NCBI GenBank assembly: GCA_964035795.1 | Contig: OZ038323.1 | Coordinates: 7,913,227 to 7,977,226 of the forward strand | DNA length: 64,000 nt | Reading direction: 5' to 3' | From: Pterobdella sp. o SKG-2022 | Lineage: Eukaryota > Annelida > Clitellata > Hirudinida > Piscicolidae | Shown: positions 63,301 through 64,000 of the stretch, piece after piece | Numbering within the stretch: position 1 is the first letter of the stretch | Layout of the letters: each line of letters begins with the position of its first letter | The notes under the pieces: generated by a model | Told to the model about the DNA's origin: nothing | The model's database searches: none | Seen by the model: only the letters and a program-made list of their open reading frames with translations | Position numbers and translations under genes: made by a program

Positions 63301-63659
63301 TCAATAGCCTAAAACTTAATATTCAACAACAATGAAGTTTGTTAATGATAATGCACAAAGCTTTTGGTGTTATAGTTTGCATTATAACCCAATCGCCCCA
63401 AACTGGGGTTTCGCTTGCGCAACTGATTGGTTTCACAGGGCATTACTCCGTTTGCATTATGACGTATCACTTCTAGAGTAATTGTTAAGACAACGTATTG
63501 TTAGTTTACATCGTACAGTTTATCTTAGCTTATGTTGTTTGGTTGGTTTGCAGATTGTTAGGTTGTGCATGTTAAAGGTTAAAATGTTTCTCACTTTAGG
63601 TGTGTCCATCCACTTTTTCTCGAACTCAGCTTTGAAATCATTAAGGAGGGAGGCATTGT
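60349..63659 (-). CDS. PRKAC: cAMP-dependent protein kinase catalytic subunit (first exon missing)
   Basis: Exons: 63659-63595, 63308-63132, 62979-62881, 62444-62362, 62107-61981, 61574-61479, 61271-61149, 60987-60911, 60852-60765, 60474-60349, about 353 residues. They encode the A-helix ([14 protein letters not shown]), [95 protein letters not shown] (activation-loop Thr present), [38 protein letters not shown], then [19 protein letters not shown] and a terminal EFAEF. This is the broadly acting cAMP effector kinase. The N-terminal (myristoylation) exon is not visible and the model opens in phase 1. The 62881 junction has no GT directly after AAG (GCTGGT follows): either a GC-AG intron or a GT 4 nt further on paired with an upstream acceptor. 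Confidence 0.93.
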
Positions 63660-63726
63660 CTGAATATTATTTTTATATATTGTCTGAATATTATTTTTAT
63701 ATATTGTCTGAATATTATTTTTATAT
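63655..63726. repeat. Three tandem 24-bp units carrying the PKA exon acceptor
   Basis: The unit ATTGTCTGAATATTATTTTT plus ATAT occurs at 63655, 63679 and 63703 without mismatch. On the minus strand each has an AAAAATAATATTCAG|ACAAT acceptor; the innermost is the one used for exon 63659-63595. Confidence 0.93.
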
Positions 63727-64000
63727 TTTTATTTTGGCTTTAAAATAAAGAGCTTTTTATAGATAAATTCATTTCAACAAAAAGATACATACAAAACCTC
63801 GCGAAATTGTACCTTCTCATTTTAATGTTTTTATTATTGAAAATCTCTGCAAAATAAAAGAATTTAATGAAAATTTTTGATCATAATTGCATTTTTTCAG
63901 GTTCAAAAAGTGGGATTGTGCAATGAAACTAGAGGACAAATGTATATGTTGTTATTATGCATAGTTTAATATATAATTTTGTGGTGGTGTGTATATGTTG
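63727..64000. other. Intronic / upstream sequence of the PKA gene
   Basis: No first exon can be identified before the window ends; AT-rich non-coding sequence. Confidence 0.5.

Overview
This is nuclear DNA from an animal. It is very AT-rich. Its genes are split by many short, AT-rich GT-AG introns, and microsatellites are unusually abundant. Two genes are clearly metazoan: a plasma-membrane Ca2+ pump exon and a PKA catalytic subunit with animal-type architecture. The composition, intron style and gene set suit an AT-rich invertebrate, possibly a spiralian such as an annelid, but the species cannot be fixed from sequence alone. Gene models here were assembled by hand from frame, phase and splice-site agreement; none has transcript support.

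Layout. 0-6 kb: the first coding exon of an ATP2B/PMCA gene (minus strand, running off the left edge), then gene-poor DNA. 6.3-8.3 kb: a GT14 (GCNT-like) glycosyltransferase. 8.7-11 kb (minus): a six-exon coiled-coil protein resembling the CCDC42/CFAP73 family. 12.7-13.7 kb (minus): the 3' end of an unrecognised single-pass membrane protein. 15.6-18.3 kb: a 2.76-kb (TAC)n array. 22.8-29.4 kb: a nine-exon cationic amino acid transporter (CAT family, closest in feel to SLC7A14). 31.6-34.5 kb (minus): an 893-residue Asn/Asp/Ser-rich coiled-coil protein, divergent from the next gene.

34.9-45.1 kb (plus): the most unusual locus. A secreted beta-lactamase-fold protein carries C-terminal repeats like those of bacterial serine hydrolases. 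Its SxxK nucleophile position encodes Gly, one exon has a perfect frame-breaking 122-bp tandem duplication, and a 5.1-kb intron contains about 4 kb of (TAG)n. 45.4-46.0 kb (minus): a small unrecognised intronless gene. 46.2-53.1 kb (minus): a complete 24-exon TTF2 (SNF2-family transcription terminator) in which every intron phase agrees. 53.4-54.0 kb (plus): an unrecognised basic/Ser-rich protein sharing TTF2's divergent promoter region. 55.8-63.7 kb (minus): two AGC kinases head to tail, a canonical PKA catalytic subunit and a divergent PKA-like paralogue with the same intron positions.

The genes do not form a pathway; this is ordinary animal gene order. Themes that cut across the window are: microsatellites sitting directly beside splice sites; two very long arrays of the same trinucleotide in opposite orientation; a tRNA-derived SINE family present in at least three copies; and short tandem repeats that multiply 3' splice sites.
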